In this document: positions 10,461 through 23,496 of the stretch, in pieces
How the letters are laid out: every line of letters starts with the position of its first letter
Numbering within the stretch: position 1 is the first letter of the stretch
The notes under the pieces: generated by a model
The model's input: the letters and a program-made list of their open reading frames with translations, nothing else
Told to the model about the DNA's origin: nothing
Database searches by the model: none
Program-made: the position numbers and the translations under genes
NCBI GenBank assembly: GCA_003255025.1
Contig: QANY01005285.1
Span: forward strand, 261,001-325,000
Length of the DNA: 64,000 bases
Reading direction: 5' to 3'
Origin: Datisca glomerata
Taxonomy: Eukaryota > Streptophyta > Magnoliopsida > Cucurbitales > Datiscaceae

Positions 10461-12140
10461 AGGAAGGATTTCCAATAACTTCCACTTATATTGAGTTTCA
10501 TTTCTATTGGAGGTGCAATGAGCTAGGTATTGTTAATATTTGCTTTATTGATTGCTTACTTGTCTTATTTAATTTAAAGGTGACATACGTTCGATGATAT
10601 TGTGTAAGGGAAGCTTAGACCTCTTCTACATACTTTATGGTTTCAAGCCTAATCAAATACTCAAAAGTCATATTTTCTTCTCTAGTATCTCTAAGCATAC
10701 CCAACAGCAAAGTAGTGACATTTTGGGGTTCCAATCTAGTTCCTTTCCTTTGAGGTATCTTGGCATGCCCTTCATCTCAAGAAGACTCCAACTTATCCAG
10801 TATGTGTAGACAACTATCCTGGCTATTTGTTTGGTGTGTTTATCCTTCCTAAAAGAGTTATCACTGACATTGAGGCCATTATAAGAAAGTATTTCTAGTC
10901 TGGAAATGCTATGAGGCATGTGAGAGTCAAAGTCAAGTGAATTGAAGTCTACTTACTTAAAGAGAATGGTTAGTTCAGGCTTGAATGACTTTTGTGCTTG
11001 GAAGTCAACAATAATTCTCAAACACCTGCCATTCCTCCACAGCAATCCCAATGATTCTATTTGCAGTAAGTGGTGCACCTGCATCTGACAAAAGAAGGCT
11101 TCATCTTTACTCTTAGAACCCCGTTATAATTGCCCTTTGATTTGGAGGAAGTTGCAAAAAGCTAGGGAATGGTCCAATGCTAATTGTCATGCCCACATTG
11201 TATGGTTCTCATGTATTTCTTTGGTGTGATCCTCGACATGAGCTAGTTTGGTAATTTTCTGAATGAGTTCGGTAGAAGTATAACCTTAGACACTGGTTGT
11301 GTGGCATCAACACCAAGGTCAGCTCAGTTATCCATTAAGGTCAATGGCAATGGCCTGGCACCAAAACTATTGCTCGGAGATAGATTAAAGTTGTGTCCAA
11401 TCATATGCCCTTAGCTTCTAGGCCTAACATATGGGTGTGGAAGCATGCTTCTAATTGGTTTTACAATGGTTCTCCTACTTATGATGTCCTCGAGAATCCA
11501 GGGGATAAGGTTCCCTAATCTAATTTTATATGGTTTTCATATAATATTCCCAAGCATAGCTTCATCTCCTTGCTCAACTACAAGATCAAGCTTTATACGC
11601 TTCTCTCTGGGGACTCTCCCAAGACTCAGATTGCATGTTGTGTGTCAATCACTTAGAGAACACAAACTGCATGATTTTTTACTTCTCTTTTTCCCATGAT
11701 ATTTTACAGTTTATCACTCAAAGATGTGACCTTAATTGCCGCTATAGTATTTGAGATCACACGATTGAGTAATCGGTCATTCATTCCAAGAGGAAGTAGT
11801 TTAGATCTTTGCTCTTGAAGTTGGCTTTTAAATTTTTTGTGTATAACATATGGAATGAGAGAAACCCTTAAGATTTTTTTAAGCGGATACAAAGATATAA
11901 ATACTATTGTTAGAACTATTATTAATACTGTTAGGATTAGATTTTGAAATCAGAGATTAATTACTAGTTCTGTCTAGAATAGATTGCTTCAGTCTCATTG
12001 GGATAAATCTTCATCCTCATATGTTGAGTCATCATCCTTGCCTTAGTATTTTGTGCCCCTAGCCCTAGGTACGCCCTAGGTGTAAGTCTCCTTTCGTAAT
12101 GAAGTCTTTAGTTAATTAGAAAAAGGTAAAGAAGAAAAAA
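10461..12140 (+). pseudogene. L1-type LINE ORF2, part 2: RT C-terminus and zf-RVT region
   Basis: The LINE interrupted at 7046 continues here. The YxDD-like box near 10545 reads CFIDCLL (family: CFADDLL), so the catalytic Asp pair is lost. Next come a readable plus ORF with GFQSSSFPLRYLGMPFISRR (the classic post-RT box), NDFCAWKSTIILKHLPFL, and the zf-RVT-like piece IWFSYNIPKHSFISLL near 11530. The C-terminal piece LLKLAFKFFVYNIWNERN near 11815 matches the usual end of plant LINE ORF2. An A-rich tract at 12117-12140 may be the poly-A tail. It is broken by many stops. Confidence 0.75.
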
Positions 12141-14493
12141 TGGCAATCGACGAAGTCACTACTGGTAATCAAACAATGCGACAAAGATTAAATGCTATTA
12201 TTTTTACGTAGCCAATTTTCTTATATAAGTATTTAGACAGAGAAGAGCTCTTTCGATAAAATAATGGATAAGAAAATTGTTAAAAGGATTTCCTAGTGGC
12301 TTCTATAAATTACAAAAAGAATCTAAAAATTTTCTTCATTTTAAGTAGTGGAGAATGAAATCATATGAGAATAATTAGGAAGACAGTGAATAAATTAATG
12401 GTTAAAACATTGGCTGTCCCTTTAAAAACGTGCGTCCCACGCTGATAAATTAGTGGTGTCCAAACTCTTTTTCCAATCTATATTAATACAATATTACAAT
12501 TATCAATGCTATTTAATTATATTTTTTTCTGCTAAAATAGTGTCATATATGGATAAAATAAACACAGGGATGTTAAGAATCTTGTTACGTTATGTATCAT
12601 CACATGGGCCACGCTTCCAATTTTTGTCCCTCTTTATTTCTCCTTAGGGAAGTGGAATTTAAATATATTATAAATATACAGTAGATAATAATTTAAATAT
12701 GCACTTTTTACAACCAACATTTTAATACTTTAAAATAACTAGGTGAACTCTGAACATAAATGTAGAAGATTAACCGTTTTTACGGATTCGATTAATATGA
12801 TCAGCACATAGTTATGATTGATTATGTATATTTGTTGTCGGTTATGTGAATAATGAATACATACTCAAGGTGATAAGTTTGAGAACGTTTCATCTAAAAC
12901 ATCACTGTAATGCATTAATAAATGTTACTCAAAATCATATGTACTTAATAAATGTTATTATTTGTACACAATTTGATAGTGTAAGCACTTTTACAAGACA
13001 TACATGCACAAGTGTCTCTTAAAATAATTCTAAATGAATATGATTTAAAATATATGCAAATACTTCGTACAAAGAACATATATAACATAATTATGAACTA
13101 AGATAATGTTATTTTTAACGTATAAAAATATTTCAAGTCGTAAATACTAACACACAACCTGAATCATTTAGGTTATTTTTATTTTTTTTCATCCTTTGTG
13201 ACTATCGTCCTATGATCAATTGGGTGCTAAGCTTTTAATCTAAAAAATTACACCCTTAAACTTTACATTAATTGATGTTACAATCTTAACTCTTTACTAT
13301 TAGCTTTTTCATTTGCACATCAAACAATAACTACACTGCATGAATAGTTTAGTTGAGATTGAATAATTGGATTGAGTAATACATAAAACGATATGTCACA
13401 CGAGTAGGTCGTGCCTTTTATGGTAACCAATATGAATAATCTATTGTTTGTGTAAATAAAAGAGGATTTTGTTATATTTCGACTATTCATTTGAGTTTAA
13501 AGGGGACAAAATTGATTAAATAGAAGAAAATACCTTTTTGTTTCATCTTTTTATCTTTTTCGTATAGCTTTTGTATGAGCCGTTCTTTTTTAACTAACGG
13601 TCATATATACTCAACATAATCAGATTTATTAAAGGGGATGAGATGCATTTAATCCCAATAGTTTATAGTGGATTTCCTTTGAATATGTGGCTGGCCTTTA
13701 CTTTTTGGGCAATGAAGCAAAAGAATTGCTGCATTGGGTTAGGAAACGTATTAAGAGATAATATTTTTTCTCTCAATTGATTCTTTAAATTTCATGTTAT
13801 GGTAATGTAAATATTATATAAAATTTAATTTTATAATTTTCTATTTAATAAATTATTGTTGGCTTAGAAATAATCTCAAAAAATTTTGACATTCATCTTT
13901 ACAAATATTGACGTTTCTAGTTGCATAATATTATAAAAATATCTAATTCTAGATACTATTTATTAACAAATTAAAATTGAATAGTACATAATGTTTTATT
14001 ATATAATTATAATAATGAAAATACATGTGAAAACTCTAAATTATATTATATTTTAAAGAGACTTGAAGGTAAAAAAGAATCAAAATTTTCTCTATTTTAA
14101 GCTCTTTTAATAGAGTAAGATTTTCTCCATATAACAATTTTTTTATAACTATCAACAAGATCTAAAAAATGATATCAAAATTACCTTTATCCTTTCTAGT
14201 AAAAAACTCTACAAAAAGGAAAATTGAAGTGTCAAACCAAGATAATAAATACAAATGAACAAATACAAAATCAATCAATTAAAATCATTAAAATCCAATG
14301 CAATTAGTCATCCTTAAAAACTGATAGCATTCCTAAATTAATAAAATACTTCCTAAATGTTAAAAGGAAGAGACAAATACTACGCATAGTATATCATTGA
14401 AATGGAATGATTAATGATTAAATGACTTTTATACTAATTGAGTTATGTATATATCTTACTAAAATAATTTTAGTGATAAACTAACTATAGTTC
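12141..14493. other. AT-rich non-coding stretch
   Basis: I see no coding similarity, terminal repeats or RNA gene here. Only short AT-rich words are visible. Confidence 0.6.
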
Positions 14494-14498
14494 ATTAA

Positions 14499-14660
14499 TG
14501 AAAGAACTAAGAAGAAGATGATTGATTGTATTGAATTGTTGAGTATCCTGATAACTAATACGAAGTGAGACTAAGCCTTATATAGAAAGACAGTCGAGTA
14601 AGGCCATTCATATCAGTATAAAATACTAACACTTAAAACCAACTAACTGATTCTTTATTA
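14499..14660 (-). repeat. Cop-3 3' LTR
   Basis: Plus-strand TGAAAGAACTAAGAAG to AACCAACTAACTG. It matches 19468-19691 apart from an insertion of about 65 bases in the other copy. The exact inner end is uncertain by a few bases. A purine-rich tract (minus strand CATTTTAGGGGTA, near 14660-14675) adjoins it. Confidence 0.8.
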
Positions 14661-14689
14661 TACCCCTAAAATGAAATGGGGTATCAACC

Positions 14690-16030
14690 ACCTTGAGCTT
14701 GGACTTTAAGTATGTAGATAGTGGTTTAGTGAGAATGTCTGCAAGTTGATCAACAGATGACACATACCTAACTTGGAGTTGCCTTGAAGTGAATGTCAAG
14801 TTCTATATGCATGGACCTGGCATGCATAATTGAATTTTATAGATGAACAATAACACTAACATTGTCTACCAAAAGCATTGGAGGTTGTGCAAGAGAAAAA
14901 AACTATTTAGACATACGATTTTAAATCTAAGTTATTTCAGTTGTTGCATTTGTCATAGATATGTACCCACTCTCACTACTAGATCTGGAAACAACACTCT
15001 GCTTCTTAGAAGATCAAGATTTTCGGCCCAATTTGAGTCTGAATAAGTCTGCAGAGTTAAGGATTTGGAAGGGTGAATGTGTAAGCCAGTAGTAATAGTC
15101 CCTTTAAGATATCTAAGAACTCTTTTGCATGCTTGTCAATGTGTAGGGGTTGGATTGTGTAAGAATTGGCATAATCTGTTAACTATAAACCCAATATCAG
15201 GTCCTTTCATGGACAGTTATTGAAGAGCACCTATGGTACTCCTAAATAGGGTTACATAAATAAAGGGTTCTCCCCTCAGATTCAGTAAGTTTTAAGGAGG
15301 AATTAGCAGGAGATGGGGCAGGCTTTACACCATCCATGTGAGTCTTCTTGAGAATATCAACAACATACTTTTACTAAGAGAGATAGAGACATGTTTCATT
15401 TATGAAAACTTCAATACCAAGGAAGAAGTGAATATGTCCAAGTCTTTTAGTGTAAAAGCCTGATTAAGATCATGAGTCACCTTGTACATAATAGATGAGT
15501 TCTTTCCTATGAGGAGTAGATCATCTACATACAGTAGCAGAAATAACACAACCTTATAAGTTTTGTAAGTAAATAGTGATGTATCAGAAACAGATGCTAT
15601 AAAACCTTAATGCAGCAAAGTAGACTTCAGTTTATCTTACCAAGCTCTTGGAGCTTGTTTAAGCCCATAAAGAGTTTTCTTTAGTTTACACACATACCGA
15701 GGTCTTGAACATCTTGAAATCCTTCTAGTTGTGACATATAAACATTTCTTGCAGAGTCCCATTTAAAAAAACATTGTTTACATCTACTTGTTTGACACTC
15801 TACCACAAAAAATTGATAAATGAAGAATCAACCTTATAGTTGTGGGTTTTACAACTAAAAGTCTCTATAAAGTGTGTGCCTAGGGTTTGATTAAAAATTT
15901 TTGCCACCAAACTAGCTTTATACCTAAGAATATTACCGTCTTTATTTAACTTGACTCTAAAGACCCAATTGCTTCCAAACAAGGTCATTGAAGGTGAATA
16001 AGGAACCAACTCTCAAGTTCTATTTTTCAT
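14690..16030 (-). pseudogene. Cop-3 reverse transcriptase and RNase H
   Basis: From right to left: VPYSPSMTLFGSNWVFRVKL then RYKASLVAK (RT start, 15800-16009), VDVNNVFLNGTLQE near 15760, LGIEVF near 15410, VDILKKTHMDG, FRSTIGALQ, RVLRYLKGT near 15110, and the RNase H start YSDSDWAEN near 15030. The family product copies element RNA and degrades the RNA strand. The YVDD box near 15520 is damaged (a readable CR-stop-STPHRKELI segment covers it). Many stops and shifts. Confidence 0.75.
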
Positions 16031-16179
16031 CAGAACATTTTATTCTTCAATCATGGTTTGCTTCTAGTTAGGATTGGTAAGTGCTACTTTTACAGTTTGA
16101 GATTTAGCAGAATGTGGTTTAAGAGACAAAAGGATGTTTGGTAATGATAGGGGGACTAGTAGTGATAATGGTTTTTAGT

Positions 16180-18070
16180 TGAGATAATATGATGATAAGG
16201 TTATGTGAGTTGCTGGCATGAGTCAGGACAATTGTTAGAAAGGGAGCTATAAAAGGAGGATCAAAGGGTAAAGTAGGTGAATTAGCTATAGACGTTGTTA
16301 AAGAATTATTACTTTGGCCCGCAACCTGTTGTTAAGAATTAGAAATAATAGGAGTATCTGTTACACTAGTACCCTTAAATGAGTTATTATTGACATTTGA
16401 ATTATCTATAAGAACTAAAGGACTTTAACACAAAATAGGAAAACTACAAGGCCATGAGGGAAAAATGTGGTGCTAGATATGGAAGAAGAAGCGTGTTTGG
16501 TGAACATCTGCTGAAAAGGAAAACATGGTTAATCAAAAACTTCATTTGTGGATAATATATATATATATCTCAAAACTAGTAGTTCCTAAATCCTTGAAGG
16601 TGTCAAGCCCCTAGATTTGGTTTTTAGAATACATTAGAAAGTAACCAAAATTAATATGAATTTTCATGTCATCAATAGGAGTTCAAAAAATCAAACTATG
16701 TTGATTCAATCTAGCTAAAGTATTGTTAATATTAGAATCCCTAAAACCATTATGTGGTCCGATATTTCTTTGCCTACAAATTGACTTTTAAAAAATAAAA
16801 GTCAACCTACTCCAATCTAACGCTCAATTGAAGATATTGATTATATCCAACAGTACATGGATGATACTGTTAAAAATAATTTCTAATCTTCCAATTATAA
16901 TCCTCAAATTAGTGAGTTTAGTAGTCTAGCACTCCAAGGAATTCTTTTTCTGAATCCACCATTAATAATGATCAAGATCTCATAATCCAATAATTAGAAA
17001 AAGAATTTAAAATTTTAAAAATAAAAAATTTAAGACTTAAAGGTATAGCCATAAATTCTCAAGTCAGTCATTCAATCTTTGATAATATGACTAAATAATC
17101 TGACGAATCTAAATCACCGATTATCTCTGATTTCAAGGACCATTACCCCCCTCCCCCCATATATATATATATATATTCTATCAGAAGAGTGTTAGCACTT
17201 ACAACCTTTTTTATTGACAGAATAACCCAAAAATATGCATAAATCAGTATGAAAGTCAAATTTATGTGCATTATATGATCTAAGATGAGGATAACATACA
17301 CAACCAAAGGTTTTAGGAAGGCTATATATGAGTGTTTGATTTAAAGTTTCTAGTATAGAGAAATCATGGTTAAAACAAGTGTTGGAAGTTTGAAATCATG
17401 GATAAAACAAGTTTGAAATGCCTTCCCACCAAAATTTTTAAGGCATGAAAGCTTGAGCAAGGAGAGTGTAACCTGTTTTAGAAATATGTCTGTGTTTTCA
17501 TTCAATGGATCGATCTTGTTGATGGATATATGGACATGAATGTATGAATTTTATAACATTTTCTTACAGAATAGAACAATGAGATCTAAATTCACCCCTC
17601 AGTCAGATTAAATGGTCTTAATATGGATGCTAAACTATTTTTCTACAAGATGTTTAAAGACTTTAAAGGTTTGTAAGGCCTCAGACTTGAGTTTAACAAT
17701 GGTGTATCCATGTAAAATTGCTATAATCATCAAGGAGGCTAATATAATACATGAAACCTTCCCTTGAAATTTTAGGTGTTGGTCTTTACAGATCAGTATA
17801 GATGATTTCTATAGGAAAAGGAAGAGTATGACTTTTGTCTTTTGGCATGAACTTCATAATTCAAACTTTTAGTTTTGAAGTTATATGTTTTCTGATTTGA
17901 GAATTTGTCTTAAAATTCTTTCACTTGGACGTCCTAGTCTATTATTCCATAAATGCACATTATTAGTGATTGAAGTATGTAAAACAATTGAATTTCCTCC
18001 ATTTATGCTTAAAATATTAGAGTTATTCATGCCAGAATTATACTGAGAAGACAAAGTAAGCAATTTTGTA
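16180..18070 (-). pseudogene. Cop-3 integrase region, with an unrelated insert
   Basis: The clean N-terminal part (17881-18063) has the HHCC opening VHLWNNRLGRPSERILRQIL. The core is degenerate. The C-terminal part near 17180-17340 reads LPKTFGCVCYPHLRSYNAHK, then LCIFLGYSVNKKGCKC, the normal copia integrase end. The linker toward RT resumes near 16560 (FSFSADVHQTRFF, then HHIFPSWPCSF). About 0.55 kb between these two points is foreign. A short duplication of a GAAATCATGG-TAAAACAAG motif is seen near 17360-17415. Confidence 0.7.
16600..17157. other. Unidentified insert inside Cop-3 integrase
   Basis: It separates two parts of copia integrase that are adjacent in the family. On plus it gives broken readable stretches (IEDIDYIQQYMDDTV, later LEKEFKILKIKNLRL); on minus, RQRNIGPHNGFRDSNINN and TPIDDMKIHINFGYFL. 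I cannot assign either. It ends against C-rich and TA-rich simple sequence at 17150-17176. It may be an insertion of another repeat or rearranged element sequence. Confidence 0.4.
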
Positions 18071-18363
18071 CTTGCATGTTATTTTATAATTGCCAGAAAC
18101 ATCTTTACATGAAGAAGAAAAATTACAACCATGAAAGTCTAAGACTTTAGGACAACAGAACTAGACAAAGGAGTTGAAATCTATATCGATTCACAACTAT
18201 CTTGACAAGCAGACAGATTATAAGAATTATCTGAAGAATTGTTCTAAAAAGATAAAACTAACTCAATACAACTACTGAAAGCAGAAGGTGAATGGTATGA
18301 AGGACAAATCAACAAATATAGCCTATCTTTATGTACTCCTTTACTACAAATCAACATACCAAG

Positions 18364-19440
18364 TCATATTAGGTACTGAATCACGTGCAAACACATATGC
18401 AGATGGTGACACCATGTAAGCAACAAGGTCATTTCCACTAAAATAACTATTTGTACTTGAAAAACAACTAGCTTGTGATGTATTCTCAGATTGGCTCCTT
18501 TCATATTTGTAATAACACATTGATGCAGAGTGTCTATGCTTTGCACAGACTTGGCAAATGATTCTATTTTCACTAAAATTGTTGTTTCTGCCTCCTCTTC
18601 TACCATTGAAAATCCCTATGTTCCTTTGAAATTGAGGTTGACCATTTCTTGCAAAGTTCTTGTATCTATTCTAGTTTTGATTGAAATTCTATTTTTCAGT
18701 ATAGAATCTTATGTTCCCAGTATTTGACACCATATTTGCACATAGTTTGATGTTGTTTTCATTTTTAGAAAGTTGTTTCCCCATCCCACTTTCATAACAC
18801 ATAAGTAAAGACTGTACCTTTTCTACACCAAGGTTTTTTGTTCTTGAGGTAATACTCGCTACAATATGGTCATACTCAGGTCCAAGCCCATTGAAAATGT
18901 ACACGATTAGTTCTTGCTCATAAACTGGTTGACCAACAACAACTAAACTAACTAAAAACCTTCTCTTTTTATCAACAAAAATTTGAAATTGACATGTTAC
19001 CTTTTGTTGTTCCTTGTAAAGAGCCTCTCAGTTGGATTAATCTTTCCGTAGATTGGTTCACAAAATATCTTCCCAAAGAATTCCATACCTTTGCAGAGCT
19101 TTGATATTGTGTAACAGAGCCTAATACTCCTTCTGTCATTGTGGACCTCATCTAACTTAGTAAAATTTGGTATTTTCTTACCCAGTTCTTGTATTCTGGA
19201 TTTATTTGACGAGAATTTTTTTGTGGTTTTTCTTCAAGATTGAAAATAATGTCTTCTAATTCATGTCCCAAGATTTCTGGTACTATTTGGGATCTTTATA
19301 ATACGTCATTATTTCTGTCTAATCTTATTGAAACTGCACTGTTCAGGGTGTTTATGAAGAGATTTCCTGAGATGATTGTATTGGTTGCAGTACTATTGTG
19401 TTGTTCGTGGAGTTCGAGTTTGAATTTGATGTTGTGATGG
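18364..19440 (-). pseudogene. Cop-3 gag with intact zinc knuckle
   Basis: The zinc knuckle CQVCAKHRHSASMC (18515-18556) keeps the full C-x2-C-x4-H-x4-C pattern. Upstream in element order, 18689-18904 reads FNGLGPEYDHIVASITSRT, then VEKVQSLLMCYESG, the usual gag C-terminal half. 18905-19440 carries the N-terminal half in broken frames. The protease region follows near 18370-18450 but its DSG box is not clearly readable. Gag forms the particle; this copy is frame-broken. Confidence 0.75.
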
Positions 19441-19455
19441 ACGTTTATCATTCTT

Positions 19456-19467
19456 GCTCTGATACCA
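19456..19467 (-). other. Primer-binding site of Cop-3
   Basis: Minus-strand TGGTATCAGAGC, a perfect match to the usual initiator-Met tRNA complement, directly adjoining the LTR end TTTCA. Confidence 0.95.
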
Positions 19468-19691
19468 TGAAAGAACTAAGAAGAGATGAATGATTGTGTT
19501 GAATTATTGAGTATCGTGATAATCAATACGAAGTGAGACTAAGCCTTATATAAAAAGGTAGTCGACTAAGGCCATTAATATTAGTATCGAATCTTTTTTA
19601 TATAAAGTTGTTGGTGGAAAGAATCAGTAGGCTCATCAGGACATCCAGCTCATATGCGTACAAAATACTAACACTTAAAACCAACTAACTG
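19468..19691 (-). repeat. Cop-3 5' LTR
   Basis: Partner of 14499-14660. It contains about 65 extra bases near 19595-19660 (GAATCTTTTTTATATAAAG to CTCATATGCG) absent from the other LTR. ATTAA follows at 19692-19696, matching the left flank. Confidence 0.8.
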
Positions 19692-19696
19692 ATTAA

Positions 19697-21189
19697 CTGA
19701 CTCCCTTCTCTTCTTGAGTTGGTAGTTTAGGATAAGCACCTAAGGTGCATGATAGTGACGTTTCATTTTCTTTATTAATTAATACACTATCATTAAATTT
19801 TGAAAAGTGTACTTTCAATTTTATACAATTATAAACTTATTGAGATATGCAGAAAGTTTTTCATAGTATTTCAATGATAAATTAATAGTAACTCATTGAT
19901 ACTACATTTGAAAGCAATTATAAATACAGTTATATATATATANATATATATATATTATATAAAAATCAATGATATACTAATATTTAATTATTGAAACAAC
20001 TACAATTTATATCAATTCATCAATACTTCTTAACTAATATCATTGATAAATGCCGAAATGATATCAAAATTATCATTGAAGAGCCAAACCTTTTTAATTC
20101 AAAAACCCTAACAAAACTCACCATTCAAGTTAGCATACTCCCCAAAAAAATCCCAAATCTCTGAACCCCATAGCTGACGAACAAGGAAATTAATCGTGTC
20201 CTCATCTCTGAACACAGTCTGAAAAAAACCATAGTCACAGGATTATAACACATAATAGAAAGTTCGTTATCTCAAGCCTTTTAATTCGGTCTTCAATGAA
20301 AACACCATAGCCATGGGTCTCTATTACGAAGATAAAATTTGGTCTTTGAACTTAGAATAAAGTTGGAGAGAAAATAATGCAAGAAACCTTTTTTCTCTTT
20401 CTTTCTAAATCCTAATTATCTTTTGGGAATGATCTTACTAATTTATTTTCGTATATATCTTGATATATTTGAAGACAAAATAAAAAATGAAAACTTTCAA
20501 AGTCAATGGATATCCTACAGGAGTTGATTAACTCAACGAAAGCGTGTGCTTGGAAAACTTCTTCGATGAAGATAGTTTCTCTCTCTTTTTGTGGCTGTAT
20601 TGTAAGACAGGAAATATATGATTCCAACAATTATATTACCTCTTGGAAAATGTTGACATTAAAACTTTGTTGGTGGCTTTAAACAAAACTAGAGTAGACT
20701 CAGCACGTACTAGAAGACATTATATTATTAATTAATATTATTTGATGTTGGATATGATAGTGAATTTAGACTAATTACATGGTACTGCGTTTCAATACAG
20801 TGGATACCGAACTAGCTATATAGAGTATATACAGGAGATTAGACCAGACTGTATAATAGTAAGTATTACAAAGAAAAGACTTATTAGATTAAAATCTATA
20901 TTTTTAGATAATAAAAAGTAAAACTAAAACATTGATAATACCCCAAATAAATGAACCAAAGAATTTAGATAATACAAACTTTGTAGTTATAATAAAAGTC
21001 AACTAAAATTTGAGAAAACATTATATTTTAGGATAAATAATATTAAAACAATATCTTATTCGAGTAAATATATATATGGGGCTAAATAAATGAATGAAAT
21101 TAGAAAAATCATTTGATTCCTTTTTTCATACATTAAAATTAATATTAGATATTAAAAAATATTATTACTAGATATTAAAATAATTAATA
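19697..21189. other. AT-rich non-coding stretch with a TA microsatellite
   Basis: No recognisable coding sequence. A (TA)n tract lies at about 19930-19957 and contains a single undetermined base at 19943. The sub-region 20080-20400 is less AT-rich (pieces such as CATAGCCATGGGTCTC) but matches nothing I recognise. Confidence 0.6.
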
Positions 21190-21640
21190 TTATGAGGAAT
21201 TGGCCAAGACCTCATGGAGTCTCGCTTGTGCTTTATGGTGTGGACCTCAATATACCTTCCCCTTCTCCGGATATTGAGGATATGTGGATTTGAAATATTT
21301 CCCATATTGGAAAATTCAGCATTAGGAATACCTATGAAAAGAATGAGTTGGCTAGAGTGGTTTGATTCAAGAAGGCTATACCTAGACGTAGCTTTATAAT
21401 TAACCTAGCTTGCTTGTCATCTGAGATTGTCCGCTAAGGATGAAATTCATAAACGGAGACCTTCTGTTGATCTGGGGTGCGTATTTTGCGTTGATGGTGT
21501 TGAATTCGTGTATCATTTATTTTGTAGCTGTCCGGTTACCTGTGGTATTCTTAATCGATAATGGCAACTCTTGGAATCAACTTTTGCATTGGATCCTTGA
21601 TAAGATTACTTGTGTCAGTAACTGAAAATATAATATTATA
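21190..21640 (+). pseudogene. Second LINE fragment: zf-RVT region
   Basis: Across frames the plus strand reads RNELARVVWFKKAIPR near 21340, NLACL, then the segment VFCVDGVEFVYHLFCSC near 21490, the Cys/His zinc-binding module at the end of plant LINE ORF2. No RT core is nearby, so this is an isolated 3' piece. It comes from a different copy than the LINE at 6745-12140, which has its own version of this region. Confidence 0.65.
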
Positions 21641-21959
21641 TTCATAATTTATTATTTTTATCAATATGTAAAAATGAATATCGCATATACTATTCATCAT
21701 TTAATCAATATTTTATTAAAGGCATGAGATAACAAATAGTACAGTCTAATAAAATATTATATAGTCTAGTATAATCTGAATCAGCTTGTTAAACATATTC
21801 TTAATACGGATCCCTCTCCAATGTCAAAAAAAATTTCGACATTAATGCTGGGATTGATCTTGACCATTGGATCTGGCCAGGACAATCTCAGTAGTTAATT
21901 TAACTTTCCCCCATTTTCTTTACAACCGGATCAACCGGTAACCATAACCTGCAATCTCC

Positions 21960-22210
21960 TTCAATTTCTCTCTCTTATTCTTCAAACAAAACACGTTCTC
22001 TCTCTCTCTCTTTCTTCGAACAAAACACAAGCTTCTTCTCTCTTTTCCATTCTTCCTCTCATCCTGTCTTCAACCCAAAATCAAGGCACGTGATCTACAG
22101 CTCAAACGACTCCACCACCGCTACAAGGTCACATACACAGAAGCTTCCCACGGTGACCTCAATCGAGCTCTCTTCTCCAAGCTTTTCTCACAATATATGG
22201 TTTTGATTCG
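21960..22210 (+). other. Candidate gene 5' end: CT-rich leader and donor-like splice site
   Basis: A CT-rich leader (21967-22050) of the kind seen in plant 5' untranslated regions is followed by a GC-richer block ending TTTTGATTCG|GTAAG at 22210, a good donor-like site. One frame stays open through the block (YKVTYTEASHGDLNRALF) but has no upstream ATG. I do not recognise a family. It could be a non-coding first exon or a relic. Confidence 0.35.
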
Positions 22211-22691
22211 GTAAGTTCACGAATCCTTCAAGTTCACTAATCTCGATCTAGACGATGCTCTAGATTTTGGTTGCAGTCTTCAAACCGAGTTGGATTTTGT
22301 TCACATGGAATTGATTAGAAAACCTGGCACGATCTTATTTCTTCAAAAAAAATTCTGATTCAAAATGCAAACTCTGAAGTTTATATGTTTTGTGTAAATC
22401 AATGTTGTTGGAGAATCGATTGTGGTGAATTGATTCTAGTTTTATGTGGCTAGGGGTTCGGTCGATGATGGTGGGTTTCTAAGGTTCCGACATTGGATTT
22501 GAGTTTCATTAGTTTTGAGCTCGGATTTCACTGGTTTCTTTGGAGCTGGGCTTCCATTGTCTCGACATCAGAGCTCGATTAAAGCTTGTAGCTAGTCTTT
22601 CATTAGTTTCTTCGTTTGATCAAGTATTTTAAGTATGCTATATTTGTAAGATTTTTCAGACTATGCATTTGACTCTACTCCATCCTTGCAG

Positions 22692-22786
22692 GTTAAGACC
22701 AAGTTTAAAGGTCCTCTAAAAAGAATAACTGGCCTCACTTTCTCAAATGTTCTTAATGTGCTTGTATCCTTAGTAGAGACTCATAG
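22692..22786 (+). other. Candidate internal exon, unrecognised
   Basis: Preceded by a pyrimidine-rich acceptor CCTTGCAG and followed by AG|GTAAAA. One frame is open throughout (KTKFKGPLKRITGLTFSNVL, then NVLVSLVETHR). No family recognised. It lies between the candidate 5' end and the AIM32-like exon, so it may belong to the same relic gene. Confidence 0.35.
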
Positions 22787-23496
22787 GTAAAATCAGTTAT
22801 GACTGGTTATAATTTTCCAGCAAGAGTAACCACTGTGTGTATAATCAGTATAAAAATTGCATATATTCCCATTTGAAAACTATGTATATTATTTTCCTTC
22901 TCACTCGAACCGTTTTAACCTTTGAGTAGGAGAATTAGGAATACTTGTTTAAGATAATGTTCCTAATTAGATATAAGTCCTAATTAGATACTACTTTGTG
23001 TTTGGAGCACAGACGAATGGGAGAAGCAGGCTAGCATGGTCTTGTAGATTGTTTGTTAAATGTTAATTTAATATGTTGATTATGAAGTCAACTAAGGTTC
23101 AGACTCTCTCTGTTTTGGCCTATTTTAATGATTGTTTTTACCGTTTGTTTCTTTTACTATTGATTCTTATGTGATTCAATCGAACCTCTAGATTTATTTT
23201 GAAATTTAACGGCAGGAAAGATGGATAAAACTAGTTATTGACAACGAGTCTATCTTTTTCTGGATGAACAATAACTCGTAAATCAAATTTCAAGTTTCTC
23301 ATGTTATTCCTCTGTTTTATTATTATTATTTGGACAAAGTTGTATTGATTTTAAGATTATTAATACTGAGTGGGGAGCATTTTCAAGTTATTTTCCTTGA
23401 AACTGTTGTCAATCTCGAACTCATCTTTGCATTTTTTTTAAAACATGATGCAATGAGGTTATATGTGCATATTTAATAATATTCCTTCTTGCTTTC

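Larger units (their letters stand above)
14499..19691 (-). mobile_element. Cop-3: nearly full-length degenerate copia
   Basis: A 5.2-kb minus-strand copia with both LTRs, a primer-binding site directly against the LTR, a purine-rich tract, and all domains in order: gag, zinc knuckle, protease region, integrase, RT, RNase H. It is riddled with stops. A 5-bp candidate target duplication ATTAA flanks it (14494-14498 and 19692-19696). The gag and zinc-knuckle wording suggests the Ale/Retrofit-type branch, inferred by eye only. Confidence 0.85.
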
